A stretch of DNA of 33,442 nucleotides from Synergistaceae bacterium. GTDB taxonomy: Bacteria > Synergistota > Synergistia > Synergistales > Aminobacteriaceae. This document shows positions 1 through 7,862 of this stretch, one piece after another; within the stretch, counting starts at the first letter, position 1, and every line of letters starts with the position of its first letter. The stretch is from positions 1 through 33,442 of the forward strand of contig JAAYQT010000171.1 in NCBI GenBank assembly GCA_012519165.1. The letters run 5' to 3'. A program made the position numbers and the translations under genes. Below the pieces are notes generated by a model that searched no databases, was not told the DNA's origin, and saw nothing but the letters and a program-made list of their open reading frames with translations.

Positions 1-172
1 CGGTGACGGTAAAAACATAAAGCCCCGCGTAGGCGCCCGCCGTATATACTGCGGCGTGGGCCACGTGCAAAATGCGCAAAACTCCGTAAACCAGGGCGAG
101 CCCCAGGGTGATCAAAGAGTAGATTGCCCCCATGGCCACGCCGTTGAGCAGCTGTTCCAGAAAGAGCTCCAT
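1..172 (-). CDS. Branched-chain amino acid ABC transporter permease (LivH-like), N-terminal fragment running off the window
   Basis: Reverse-strand translation from 172 reads MELFLEQLLNGVAMGAIYSLITLGLALVYGVLRILHVAHAAVYTAGAYAGLYVFTV, typical of the LivH N-terminus. Confidence 0.8.
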   Translation of the reverse strand, partial: MELFLEQLLNGVAMGAIYSLITLGLALVYGVLRILHVAHAAVYTAGAYAGLYVFTVT

Positions 173-260
173 ATGATTTTAACCTCCCGGTGGAGCAGGA
201 TGCTGTTGGCGCTAAGTCGGAGACGGTTTCAAATTCTACGGATCTGCAAAATTGATTCTA

Positions 261-1334
261 TCACACCTTAACCCCGGAGAACAAATCTCCCAGAGTAACC
301 CCCGCAGGCCGCTCCTGGTCCCGGATAGTGCGCATGGCGGCCCGGATAGTGTCCCGGATCTGGTCGGGGGAGTAGGACTGGGGAAAGTAGAGGGCGGCCG
401 AATCATCGTGGCCCCCGCCCCGGATCTTCCGCCCGTCCCTGAGCATTCCCACTACCTTTCCCGCCATTTCGCTCCGGCTTCTCAGAGAGACCGCCCATTC
501 GCCGGAGAACCGCTTTGCGGCCACCGCCACCATCATGGGAGGATTATCCATGCGGTCGAGGACAAGACCGCCGAAATCCGACACGTCGCCGAACTCCAGC
601 GCTCCCGGCGGCACGAAGGCAAGCTCTCTGTCTCCCCTGCCGATCTTTTCCAATGCTGCGGCGAAGCGCTTCTCCTGCTTCTCTACAAAATCCTCCGCAG
701 CCTCCCTTTCATGGGGCTCCAGCTCCGCTTTCGGGTTCCCGGCAAGCCTGGCGAAAAGGCTGTTCGGGCCGCACATGGTGACCAGGGCGTTCCACAGCCT
801 GCTGTCGGGGTTTTCATTTATCCACATATCCCTGTCGTTGGCAAGCTCCACCAGGGGTTCAAGAAACTCAAGGCCCTTTACGCCCCGGCTCCTCAGCCAC
901 CGGTAGTAGACAGCGGCGGCGCAGCAGGAGGTATCGGCCACAAGCCAGGGCCTGCCGCCGTAACGGGCCGCAGTGGTCTCGTGATGATCGAAGACAAAGG
1001 GGTCGTCCCCCTCGGAGTAGAACCGGTCCACCGCCTCCACCGTCCTGGCGTCCTGGCAGAACAGGTCGGCGGCCATAAAATCCTGCCCGGCAGCCAAACT
1101 TTCCATAATGAGGCCGTCCACCGCCCCGTAGCCGGCAAGGGAGACCTTCAGGGGCCGAAGACCCTTCCAGCGGTACCATGCGACGGCCGCAGCGGCCACC
1201 CCGTCCAGGTCCGTATGACTTATTACGTGAAGTACCGAAGAACCCATTTCTCCATCTCTCCCGGAATAAATGATTTTAGTTTCCCGCCCTTCGAAGGCAG
1301 TTTCATTCTCCACCATGGAGGGCTCCTTGTCCAC
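261..1334 (-). CDS. DHH-family phosphoesterase
   Basis: 357 aa ORF with VISHTDLDGVAAAA near the N-terminus and FVFDHHETT (DHH motif); start may be GTG 1334 or ATG 1316. Confidence 0.8.
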   Translation of the reverse strand: MDKEPSMVENETAFEGRETKIIYSGRDGEMGSSVLHVISHTDLDGVAAAAVAWYRWKGLRPLKVSLAGYGAVDGLIMESLAAGQDFMAADLFCQDARTVEAVDRFYSEGDDPFVFDHHETTAARYGGRPWLVADTSCCAAAVYYRWLRSRGVKGLEFLEPLVELANDRDMWINENPDSRLWNALVTMCGPNSLFARLAGNPKAELEPHEREAAEDFVEKQEKRFAAALEKIGRGDRELAFVPPGALEFGDVSDFGGLVLDRMDNPPMMVAVAAKRFSGEWAVSLRSRSEMAGKVVGMLRDGRKIRGGGHDDSAALYFPQSYSPDQIRDTIRAAMRTIRDQERPAGVTLGDLFSGVKV

Positions 1335-1637
1335 AAGCCCTTTTCCTTCCCCTGGCGGCCAAGGGGGGGACTAAACTTGTGCACAACCGTGGATTAACTG
1401 TGGATAACCTCTAAAAGCCCTGTTACTGCATAGCCGGGATATTGTTTACCAGGGGCCGAATTTTATAATAACTCCCCTCCCCGCGACCCGGTCAGTATTT
1501 CTACCTATCCACAAAAATAAACCTTTCTTGTGCATATGTGGATAAGTTTTGTGGAAAACTCCCCTTTATCCTCGTGGAAAGCTAACTTTTTGCGGGGATT
1601 TCCCCCAAATTTTCATGGTTTTTTCAAGTTATCCACA
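1327..1637. other. oriC part 1: DnaA-box cluster upstream of dnaA
   Basis: Exact TTATCCACA boxes at 1399-1407 (-), 1537-1545 (-), 1629-1637 (+); one-mismatch sites at 1327-1335 (TTGTCCACA), 1505-1513 (CTATCCACA), 1550-1558 (rc TTTTCCACA). Confidence 0.85.
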
Positions 1638-1690
1638 AAGGGGCTCCTTGTGATAATATGGTGTCATTCTCAGCACGAGGTGAAGCAAGC

Positions 1691-3016
1691 TTGGAAAACG
1701 ATCTCAATCAGCTGTGGGAGGAAATTCTGGCGGACGCGGGCGGCGCCCTTCCCGCCGGAGCGGCCGATTTGTGGCTTAAAACCTGCATACCCACCGAAAT
1801 GGTAGAAGGCGCGCTAGTTGTGGACGTGCCCAACGTCTTCGTCAAGGAGCAGATCTCCTCCCGCTTCCTTAAAGACCTGGTAAGAATCTTCCGGGAATCG
1901 GGAAAGGGAGAGGATATCGAACTCAGGGTCGGCGCCGAGACCAGGAAGGGCGAACAGAAGAGGGCCCAGAGGGCCGCTTCGGCTACCCAGTCCGACTCCC
2001 GGGGAGGGCTTAACCCGGGGTACGCCTTCAACTCCTTCGTGGTGGGAAAGTCAAACCGGCTGGCCCACGCCGCAAGCCTTGCCGTGGCGGAAACCCCCGG
2101 CGAGGCCTACAACCCCCTCTTTATCTGGGGAGGGGTGGGCCTGGGGAAGACCCATCTCATGCACGCCATCGGCCACTACGTCCTCGACCGGAGCCCCGGC
2201 CACAAGGTTACCTATGTAAGCTCGGAAAAATTTATCAACGAATTTATCCAGTCCATTAAAAACAACAAGACCCAGGAGTTCAAGGCCAAGTACCGCAGCA
2301 TGGACGTGCTGCTTATCGACGACATTCAGTTCCTGGGGAACAAAGGGAGCAGCCAGGAGGAGTTTTTCCACACCTTCAACCAGCTTCACACTTCAAAAAA
2401 GCAGATAGTCATCTGCTCCGACAGGCCCCCCAAGGAGATCCAGAGCATCGAGGACAGGCTTGTAAGCCGCTTCGAATGGGGCCTGGTCACCGATATCCAG
2501 TCTCCGGACCTGGAGACAAGGATTGCCATTTTACAGAAAAAAGCCCAGTTGAGGCGGTTTCAGATCCCCGACGACGTGATCAACTTTCTTGCAATCAACA
2601 TCCCCAGCAACATCCGGGAGCTTGAGGGGGCCCTCAACAGGGTGGTGGCGTGCGCAGAGCTGGCCGGGGAGCCCATAAGCGAGGAGAATACCGCTCTTTG
2701 GCTTAAGGACGTAATCCGCAAGGATGCCAGGGGCCCCGTGAGCGTGGATGAAATACAACACGCAGTGGCCGAGTTCTTCAGCTTTTCGGTGGACGACCTC
2801 CTCAGCGCGAAAAGGACCTCCGACCTGGCGCTGGCCAGGCAGGTGGCCATGTTCCTGTGCCGCAAGCTTACTGAAGTAAGCCTTCAGCAGATCGGCTTCT
2901 ATTTCAGGAAAAAGGACCACACCACCTTCCTTCACGCCCATAGAAAGATTAGTAAAATGGTAAAAGAACAGCCCCGGATGAAACAAATTGTGGATACCAT
3001 TGAGGGGAAACTGTGA
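1691..3016 (+). CDS. dnaA: Chromosomal replication initiator protein DnaA
   Basis: Contains NPLFIWGGVGLGKTHLMHAIGHYV, VLLIDDIQFL and C-terminal KKDHTTFLHAHRKI. ORF opens at ATG 1658, but TTG 1691 has a better SD (gaggtga, 7 nt upstream). Confidence 0.97.
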   Translation: MENDLNQLWEEILADAGGALPAGAADLWLKTCIPTEMVEGALVVDVPNVFVKEQISSRFLKDLVRIFRESGKGEDIELRVGAETRKGEQKRAQRAASATQSDSRGGLNPGYAFNSFVVGKSNRLAHAASLAVAETPGEAYNPLFIWGGVGLGKTHLMHAIGHYVLDRSPGHKVTYVSSEKFINEFIQSIKNNKTQEFKAKYRSMDVLLIDDIQFLGNKGSSQEEFFHTFNQLHTSKKQIVICSDRPPKEIQSIEDRLVSRFEWGLVTDIQSPDLETRIAILQKKAQLRRFQIPDDVINFLAINIPSNIRELEGALNRVVACAELAGEPISEENTALWLKDVIRKDARGPVSVDEIQHAVAEFFSFSVDDLLSAKRTSDLALARQVAMFLCRKLTEVSLQQIGFYFRKKDHTTFLHAHRKISKMVKEQPRMKQIVDTIEGKL

Positions 3017-3031
3017 TCAAGTTCGTATAAA

Positions 3032-3163
3032 TGTGGATAAGTTTACTTGTACAAAGCCTGTACACTTTTTTTTGTGGATTGTGTGTATAACATTAACGGT
3101 CCGGCGTTCTTTTATCCACAGCCCGAATTTCAGCCGCCATGCGCCGCCGCCGGGTTATCCACA
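3032..3163. other. oriC part 2: DnaA-box cluster in the dnaA-dnaN intergenic region
   Basis: TTATCCACA at 3032-3040 (-), 3112-3120 (+), 3155-3163 (+); TTATACACA at 3082-3090 (-). Confidence 0.88.
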
Positions 3164-3176
3164 CAATACACAGCGC

Positions 3177-3197
3177 TTATTACTATATCTGCTACTA
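3177..3197 (+). other. Candidate DnaA-trio / unwinding element
   Basis: TTA-TTA-CTA-TAT-CTG-CTA-CTA directly downstream of the 3155-3163 DnaA box and a short GCGC, followed by an AT-rich run. Confidence 0.5.
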
Positions 3198-3240
3198 AAA
3201 CCAAAACTAATAATAGATGCTCTTCGGGGAGGTAATTTCA

Positions 3241-4428
3241 ATGAAGCTTCAAATAAACAGAACGGAATTTATGAAGTACTGGCAGATCGCCGAAAGATGC
3301 ATCAGCTCTAAAAGCTCCATAACCGCCCTTACCGGAGTTCTTGTAAAAGCTGAAAGCGAAGGGGGCGAAAACAAAGTCCGCCTGGAGGCCACCGATCTGA
3401 AAACATCGGTAAAATGTATATCCGCAGGCGCTCTTGCAGAAGAAGAGGGAGAGGCGGTTCTTCCCGTTAAAACCGTAGGCGAGCTTATTAAAAAAGCGCC
3501 GTCAAACATTTTCACCCTATCGGTAAAGGAAGGCAAAGGCCTTATTATCTCCGGGAGAAACCGGTACAGGTTTACCACCTACCCCGCAAAGGAGTTTCCC
3601 ACCCTCCCGATGTCGGAAAACGCCTCCTTCTTCTGTTCCACCAGCGTATCGGAGCTGCTTAAGGCCGTTACCGAGGGGACGGTTGCAAGCACGGCGGGCG
3701 AAGAGTTTCCCAAGTACCTGGGCGCCTGTTTCTTTCAGCTTGCCGGAGGAGAACTCAGAATTGTATCCACCGACGGGCTGAGGCTTTCCCTGTCAAGATT
3801 TTTACCGGCGGAAACAGGCGAAGACAGGGAATTTCTTCTGCCCGTCACGGGCATAAGGGAGCTTCAGCGGCTTCTTTCATCCCTGCCCGACGATACGCCG
3901 GTCAGAATTGCCGCCGAGTCAACCCTGGTTTTCTTCCAGATGGGAAGTATTGAATTTTCAGTAAGAAGAGTAGAGGCTCAATTCCCCGCCTACGAAAAGT
4001 TTCTTGAAGGCAACAAAACCACCTCCCTGGAGGCGGACAGGACCGAACTTAACGCCGCCCTGGAGAGAATAGAAATTATTGTCCGTGACTTTAACAAAGC
4101 GGTAGTAATGGACCTCTCCCCCGGCGGGGACCTATCCCTGTCGGGTAGGGCGCCGGAAACGGGGGAGGCGGACGAGGTCATGGGCGCCGTCATAGACGGA
4201 GAGCCCCTGAAGACCGCCTTCAGAACAAGCTTTCTTATTGACGGCCTGAAATCCCTGCACAGCGACAGGGCTCTGCTTAACTTCAACGGCGCCGGCGCCC
4301 ACATGATAATGCAGCGGCCGGGCGACGATAATTTTATATACCTGGTAATGCCCATGAAGCTGTCCGAGCCGGAAAGCTCCTTCAGTGAAGACGGCGGCGG
4401 GGAGGAGGATTTTTCTCCTGAAGAATAG
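3241..4428 (+). CDS. dnaN: DNA polymerase III beta sliding clamp
   Basis: MKLQINRTEFMKYWQIAERCISSKSSITALTGVLV...; position after dnaA; SD ggggagg before ATG 3241; C-terminal NFIYLVMPMKL. Confidence 0.95.
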   Translation: MKLQINRTEFMKYWQIAERCISSKSSITALTGVLVKAESEGGENKVRLEATDLKTSVKCISAGALAEEEGEAVLPVKTVGELIKKAPSNIFTLSVKEGKGLIISGRNRYRFTTYPAKEFPTLPMSENASFFCSTSVSELLKAVTEGTVASTAGEEFPKYLGACFFQLAGGELRIVSTDGLRLSLSRFLPAETGEDREFLLPVTGIRELQRLLSSLPDDTPVRIAAESTLVFFQMGSIEFSVRRVEAQFPAYEKFLEGNKTTSLEADRTELNAALERIEIIVRDFNKAVVMDLSPGGDLSLSGRAPETGEADEVMGAVIDGEPLKTAFRTSFLIDGLKSLHSDRALLNFNGAGAHMIMQRPGDDNFIYLVMPMKLSEPESSFSEDGGGEEDFSPEE

Positions 4429-4431
4429 CCC

Positions 4432-5487
4432 ATGTGGTGCTCCGAGTACCTAACAAGAAACTTCCGTAACCTGCGGCCCCTTCGCACCCTGTGGGACCCG
4501 GGGCTGAACCTTGTAACGGGAAAAAACGGTTCCGGAAAGACAAACTGCCTCGAAGGCCTCCATCTCGTCACGGGATGGGGGCCCTTCGGGGAGAGAAGGG
4601 ACCTCCCCTCATGGGACGGGGAGGGAAGCAGAGCCTTTATTTCAGGGGCCTTCTGCGGCGAGGAGGACCTTTTTATCTCCATGGCTGCGGGAGGCGCCAC
4701 CCTTATAAAGTGCGACGGCAAACGGGCCTCCTTCACAGAGGTGAGGACGAGGGTTCCCGCCCTGGCTTTTCTCCCCGGCGACATGGCCCTCCTGGACGGC
4801 GCTCCCTCTGTAAGGCGGGCTTTTATGGACAGACTCTGCGCCCTTCTGTTTCCCCTCTACGCCCGGGGCTTGAGCGAATACGGCAGGGCCCTCCGTCATA
4901 AGGCCGCCCTGCTCCGGGAGGGCAAAAGCGCGGCGGCCCTGTCAAAGGTCATGGCCCCCCTGGCGGCTTCCATCTGGACCTCCAGGGAGGAGGCGGTCAG
5001 GCTGCTGTCCCTGGGACTTGCAAATTTTAAGGAGTTAACCGTTCTGCCGTTGCAGCTCTCCCACGAAAGAGGGGGCGCCTTCGGCGACGGGGCGGCTGAG
5101 GAAGACTGGTTCCGCTCCCTGGAGAAGTGGTCGGATAGAGAGAGGGCGGCCTGCGTCTCCCTGGTGGGCCCTCACAGGGACGACCTGAAGGTCCGGGCCG
5201 AAGGACGGCCTCCCGGGGCGGTCTTCAGCAGGGGGCAGCTGAGGAGGGCTTCGGTAGCCCTCATGCTCTCCGCCGCCAAAGCCGCGGAGGCCAGGCTCAG
5301 GCGGAAACCCGTCATACTGATGGACGAAATAGCCTCGGAGCTGGACGAAGAGGGCAGGAGAAGAACTATCGAGGCTCTTGGAGGAAGCGGCTGGCAGGTT
5401 ATCGCCGCCGCAGCGGAGCTCCCGAAACGGGAGTGGCCGGGAAAGATGTGGAAGGCCGACGACGGGGCTATTCTGCCCGTTCTTTGA
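4432..5487 (+). CDS. recF: DNA replication and repair protein RecF
   Basis: YLTRNFRNLRPL...LNLVTGKNGSGKTNCLEGLHL (Walker A), LVGPHRDDL, ILMDEIASELDEEGRR. Confidence 0.93.
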   Translation: MWCSEYLTRNFRNLRPLRTLWDPGLNLVTGKNGSGKTNCLEGLHLVTGWGPFGERRDLPSWDGEGSRAFISGAFCGEEDLFISMAAGGATLIKCDGKRASFTEVRTRVPALAFLPGDMALLDGAPSVRRAFMDRLCALLFPLYARGLSEYGRALRHKAALLREGKSAAALSKVMAPLAASIWTSREEAVRLLSLGLANFKELTVLPLQLSHERGGAFGDGAAEEDWFRSLEKWSDRERAACVSLVGPHRDDLKVRAEGRPPGAVFSRGQLRRASVALMLSAAKAAEARLRRKPVILMDEIASELDEEGRRRTIEALGGSGWQVIAAAAELPKREWPGKMWKADDGAILPVL

Positions 5488-5500
5488 AGGAGCGGAGTTT

Positions 5501-7402
5501 ATGGCCGGAGCGGAAAACAGATACGATGTTTTGGTGGTAGGCGGAGGCCACGCCGGATGCGAGGCCGCCCTTGCCGCCGCAAGAATGGGCGCCCGCACTG
5601 CCCTGCTGAACTTATACCTTGATAATACGGCGCTGATGGCCTGCAACCCATCCATAGGAGGCCCCGCCAAGGGACACCTTGTGCGGGAGGGGAGCGCCCT
5701 GGGGGGCGAGCAGGCGGAGGCGGCGGACAGGTCGGCCGTACTCCTCCGCAGGCTTAACACCTCCAAGGGCCCCGCAGTGCAGGCCCTCCGAGCCCAGTGC
5801 GACCTTAAAGACTACGCGGCCCACTTTACCATGGCGGTGGAGACCCAAAAGAACCTCCACGTCAGGCAGGAACTGGTTACGGATCTATGGGTCGACGGGG
5901 GCAGGGCAAGGGGAGTTAAAACCCGGTACGGCCCCCTATACGAGGCGAAAGCCATAGTCATCGCAGGCGGAACCTACCTGGGGGGGAGGGTTTTTATAGG
6001 GGACGAAAGTTTTTCCTCCGGCCCCCTTGGCCAGGTCCCGTCGAAGGAGCTCCCCCGGTCCCTGCGCGAGGCGGGGATAAAGACGGGCAGAATGAGGACC
6101 GACACCACGCCCAGGCTTCACCTGGACTCCCTGGACCTGTCCTCTCTTACCGCTCAGGGAAGCTCCGGGGAGCCCCTGGCCTTCTCCCTGTGGAACGAGG
6201 GCAAAATTTACGAAGGCTATTTCTGCTACCTGACCAGGTCGGGCCCCGAGACCCACCGTATAGTCAGGGAGAATCTTTGCAGGTCCCCCCTGTACTCCGG
6301 GGCCATGGCCGGGAGGGGTCCCCGGTACTGCCCCTCCATAGAGGATAAAGTAGCCCGGTTTCCCGAGAGGGAGAGCCACCCCGTCTTCCTGGAGCCCGTT
6401 TCGGGGTCCAACCGGGAGGTCTACATGCAGAACTTCTCCACCAGCCTGCCCTTCGATGTGCAGCTTGCCATGGTCCGCTCCCTCCCGGGGTGCGAAAAGG
6501 CCCGCATAGTCCGGCCCGGCTACACCATTGAGTACGACTATATCTTCCCCACCCAGCTCCTGCCCTCCCTTGAGACGAAGGCCGTGGGGGGGCTCTTCTT
6601 CGCCGGGCAGGTGAACGGCACCTCCGGGTACGAGGAGGCCGCCGCCCAGGGCCTGCTGGCCGGCATAAACGCCGCGCTTACGGCAAGGGGAGAGCCCCCC
6701 CTGGTTCTAAGCAGGGGAGAGGCCTACCTGGGCGTCCTGGTGGACGACCTTGTCACCCGGGGGACTGATGAGCCCTACCGGATGCTCACCAGCCGGTGCG
6801 AACACCGCCTTATCCTCCGCCACGACAATGCGGGGAGGAGGCTTTCGCCCATAGGCAGAAAACTGGGCCTCATCGACGACTGCCGGTGGGGCAGGCTGAT
6901 GGCGTCCTGGAAGAGGGTGGACGACGAGATTGAGCGGCTGGAGGGAGCCAGGATCCGTCCTTCCGATGGATTAAATTCGGCCCTTGCAGAGGCCGGATCG
7001 CCGCCCCTGTCGGAGACCGTAAGCGCGGCGGACCTGCTGAGGCGCCCAGAGGTGACCTACGGCCTGGTGGAAAAATTCTCCCCCTCTCCGGCGGCCCCCG
7101 TCGGTGAGGAAATCCTCGCCCTAGAGGTGGAGATAAAGTACGAAGGGTACATTGAGCGCCAGAGGAGACAGGTGGCCAGGCTGGCCAAAATGGAGGGGGT
7201 AAGGCTCCCGCCGGACCTGGACTACTCGGGGATCCCCGGCCTTCTGTCGGAGAGCAGGCAGAAGCTTGAGGCCCTCCGCCCCGTTAACCTGGGCCAGGCG
7301 GGCCGCATCTCCGGGGTGACCCCGGCGGATATTCACCTTCTGTCGGTATGGCTGAACGCCCTTCAGAGGAGGGACGGCCGTGAGGAACTACAGGAAGACT
7401 AG
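5501..7402 (+). CDS. mnmG: tRNA uridine-5-carboxymethylaminomethyl(34) synthesis enzyme MnmG (GidA)
   Basis: YDVLVVGGGHAGCEAALAAARMG, NPSIGGPAKGHLVREGSALGG, LNTSKGPAVQALRAQCD, AGQVNGTSGYEEAAAQGL; ATG 5501 start. Confidence 0.96.
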   Translation: MAGAENRYDVLVVGGGHAGCEAALAAARMGARTALLNLYLDNTALMACNPSIGGPAKGHLVREGSALGGEQAEAADRSAVLLRRLNTSKGPAVQALRAQCDLKDYAAHFTMAVETQKNLHVRQELVTDLWVDGGRARGVKTRYGPLYEAKAIVIAGGTYLGGRVFIGDESFSSGPLGQVPSKELPRSLREAGIKTGRMRTDTTPRLHLDSLDLSSLTAQGSSGEPLAFSLWNEGKIYEGYFCYLTRSGPETHRIVRENLCRSPLYSGAMAGRGPRYCPSIEDKVARFPERESHPVFLEPVSGSNREVYMQNFSTSLPFDVQLAMVRSLPGCEKARIVRPGYTIEYDYIFPTQLLPSLETKAVGGLFFAGQVNGTSGYEEAAAQGLLAGINAALTARGEPPLVLSRGEAYLGVLVDDLVTRGTDEPYRMLTSRCEHRLILRHDNAGRRLSPIGRKLGLIDDCRWGRLMASWKRVDDEIERLEGARIRPSDGLNSALAEAGSPPLSETVSAADLLRRPEVTYGLVEKFSPSPAAPVGEEILALEVEIKYEGYIERQRRQVARLAKMEGVRLPPDLDYSGIPGLLSESRQKLEALRPVNLGQAGRISGVTPADIHLLSVWLNALQRRDGREELQED

Positions 7403-7862
7403 GAGCGGACCCGAGGCGGCGGCAGCCCTTTTGGCCTCGGTAATGCCTCCGGGGGCGGAGGAAAAACTGGCCCTGCCCGAGCTTAGGCGGAAGTGGGAGG
7501 AGGTGGCCGGACCCCTCCTGGCAAAAAAAAGCTACGTAGAGGACATTGAAAAGGGGGAGCTCTTCATTAGGGCCGACAGCCCGTCGTCGGCCAAGTCCCT
7601 GTCCATGAGGGGGGCCTCGCTGGCCAGGGAGGCGGCCCGGGTAGGAGGGGTAAGGGTAACTTCCGTGAGGGTGGCGGTAGGCAAAACCGCCCCCCCGCAC
7701 CGAAAGGGCCCCGGGAAAGCTTCTTCCCCCGTAAGAGTAAGGAAGGAGGACGTGGACGCCGCCCTGGAGGAGGTAAAGGACAAGTTCTCCCCGGAGCGGC
7801 AGGATGCGGCCAGGAGGCTGGCCTCCCTTATGGCCCTATACAGGACCCGGTTCAGGGACTAG
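7380..7862 (+). CDS. DUF721 / DciA-like protein
   Basis: LPELRRKWEEVAGPLLAKKSYVEDIEKGELFIRADSPSSAKSLSMRGASLAREAARVGGVRVTSVRVAVG fits the DUF721 pattern; GTG start; last gene of the dnaA operon. Confidence 0.65.
   Translation: MRNYRKTRSGPEAAAALLASVMPPGAEEKLALPELRRKWEEVAGPLLAKKSYVEDIEKGELFIRADSPSSAKSLSMRGASLAREAARVGGVRVTSVRVAVGKTAPPHRKGPGKASSPVRVRKEDVDAALEEVKDKFSPERQDAARRLASLMALYRTRFRD

Noticed and set aside
252-1397. 381-aa plus-strand ORF antisense to the DHH phosphoesterase
   Set aside because: Shadow ORF; Pro/Gly/His-rich translation without motifs, while the minus strand has clear DHH motifs.
1530-1805. 91-aa ORF running through the oriC boxes into dnaA
   Set aside because: Overlaps DnaA boxes and dnaA in another frame; no SD or family support.
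2988-3311. 107-aa ORF across the dnaA-dnaN spacer
   Set aside because: Covers the DnaA-box cluster and the dnaN start in a different frame; chance ORF.
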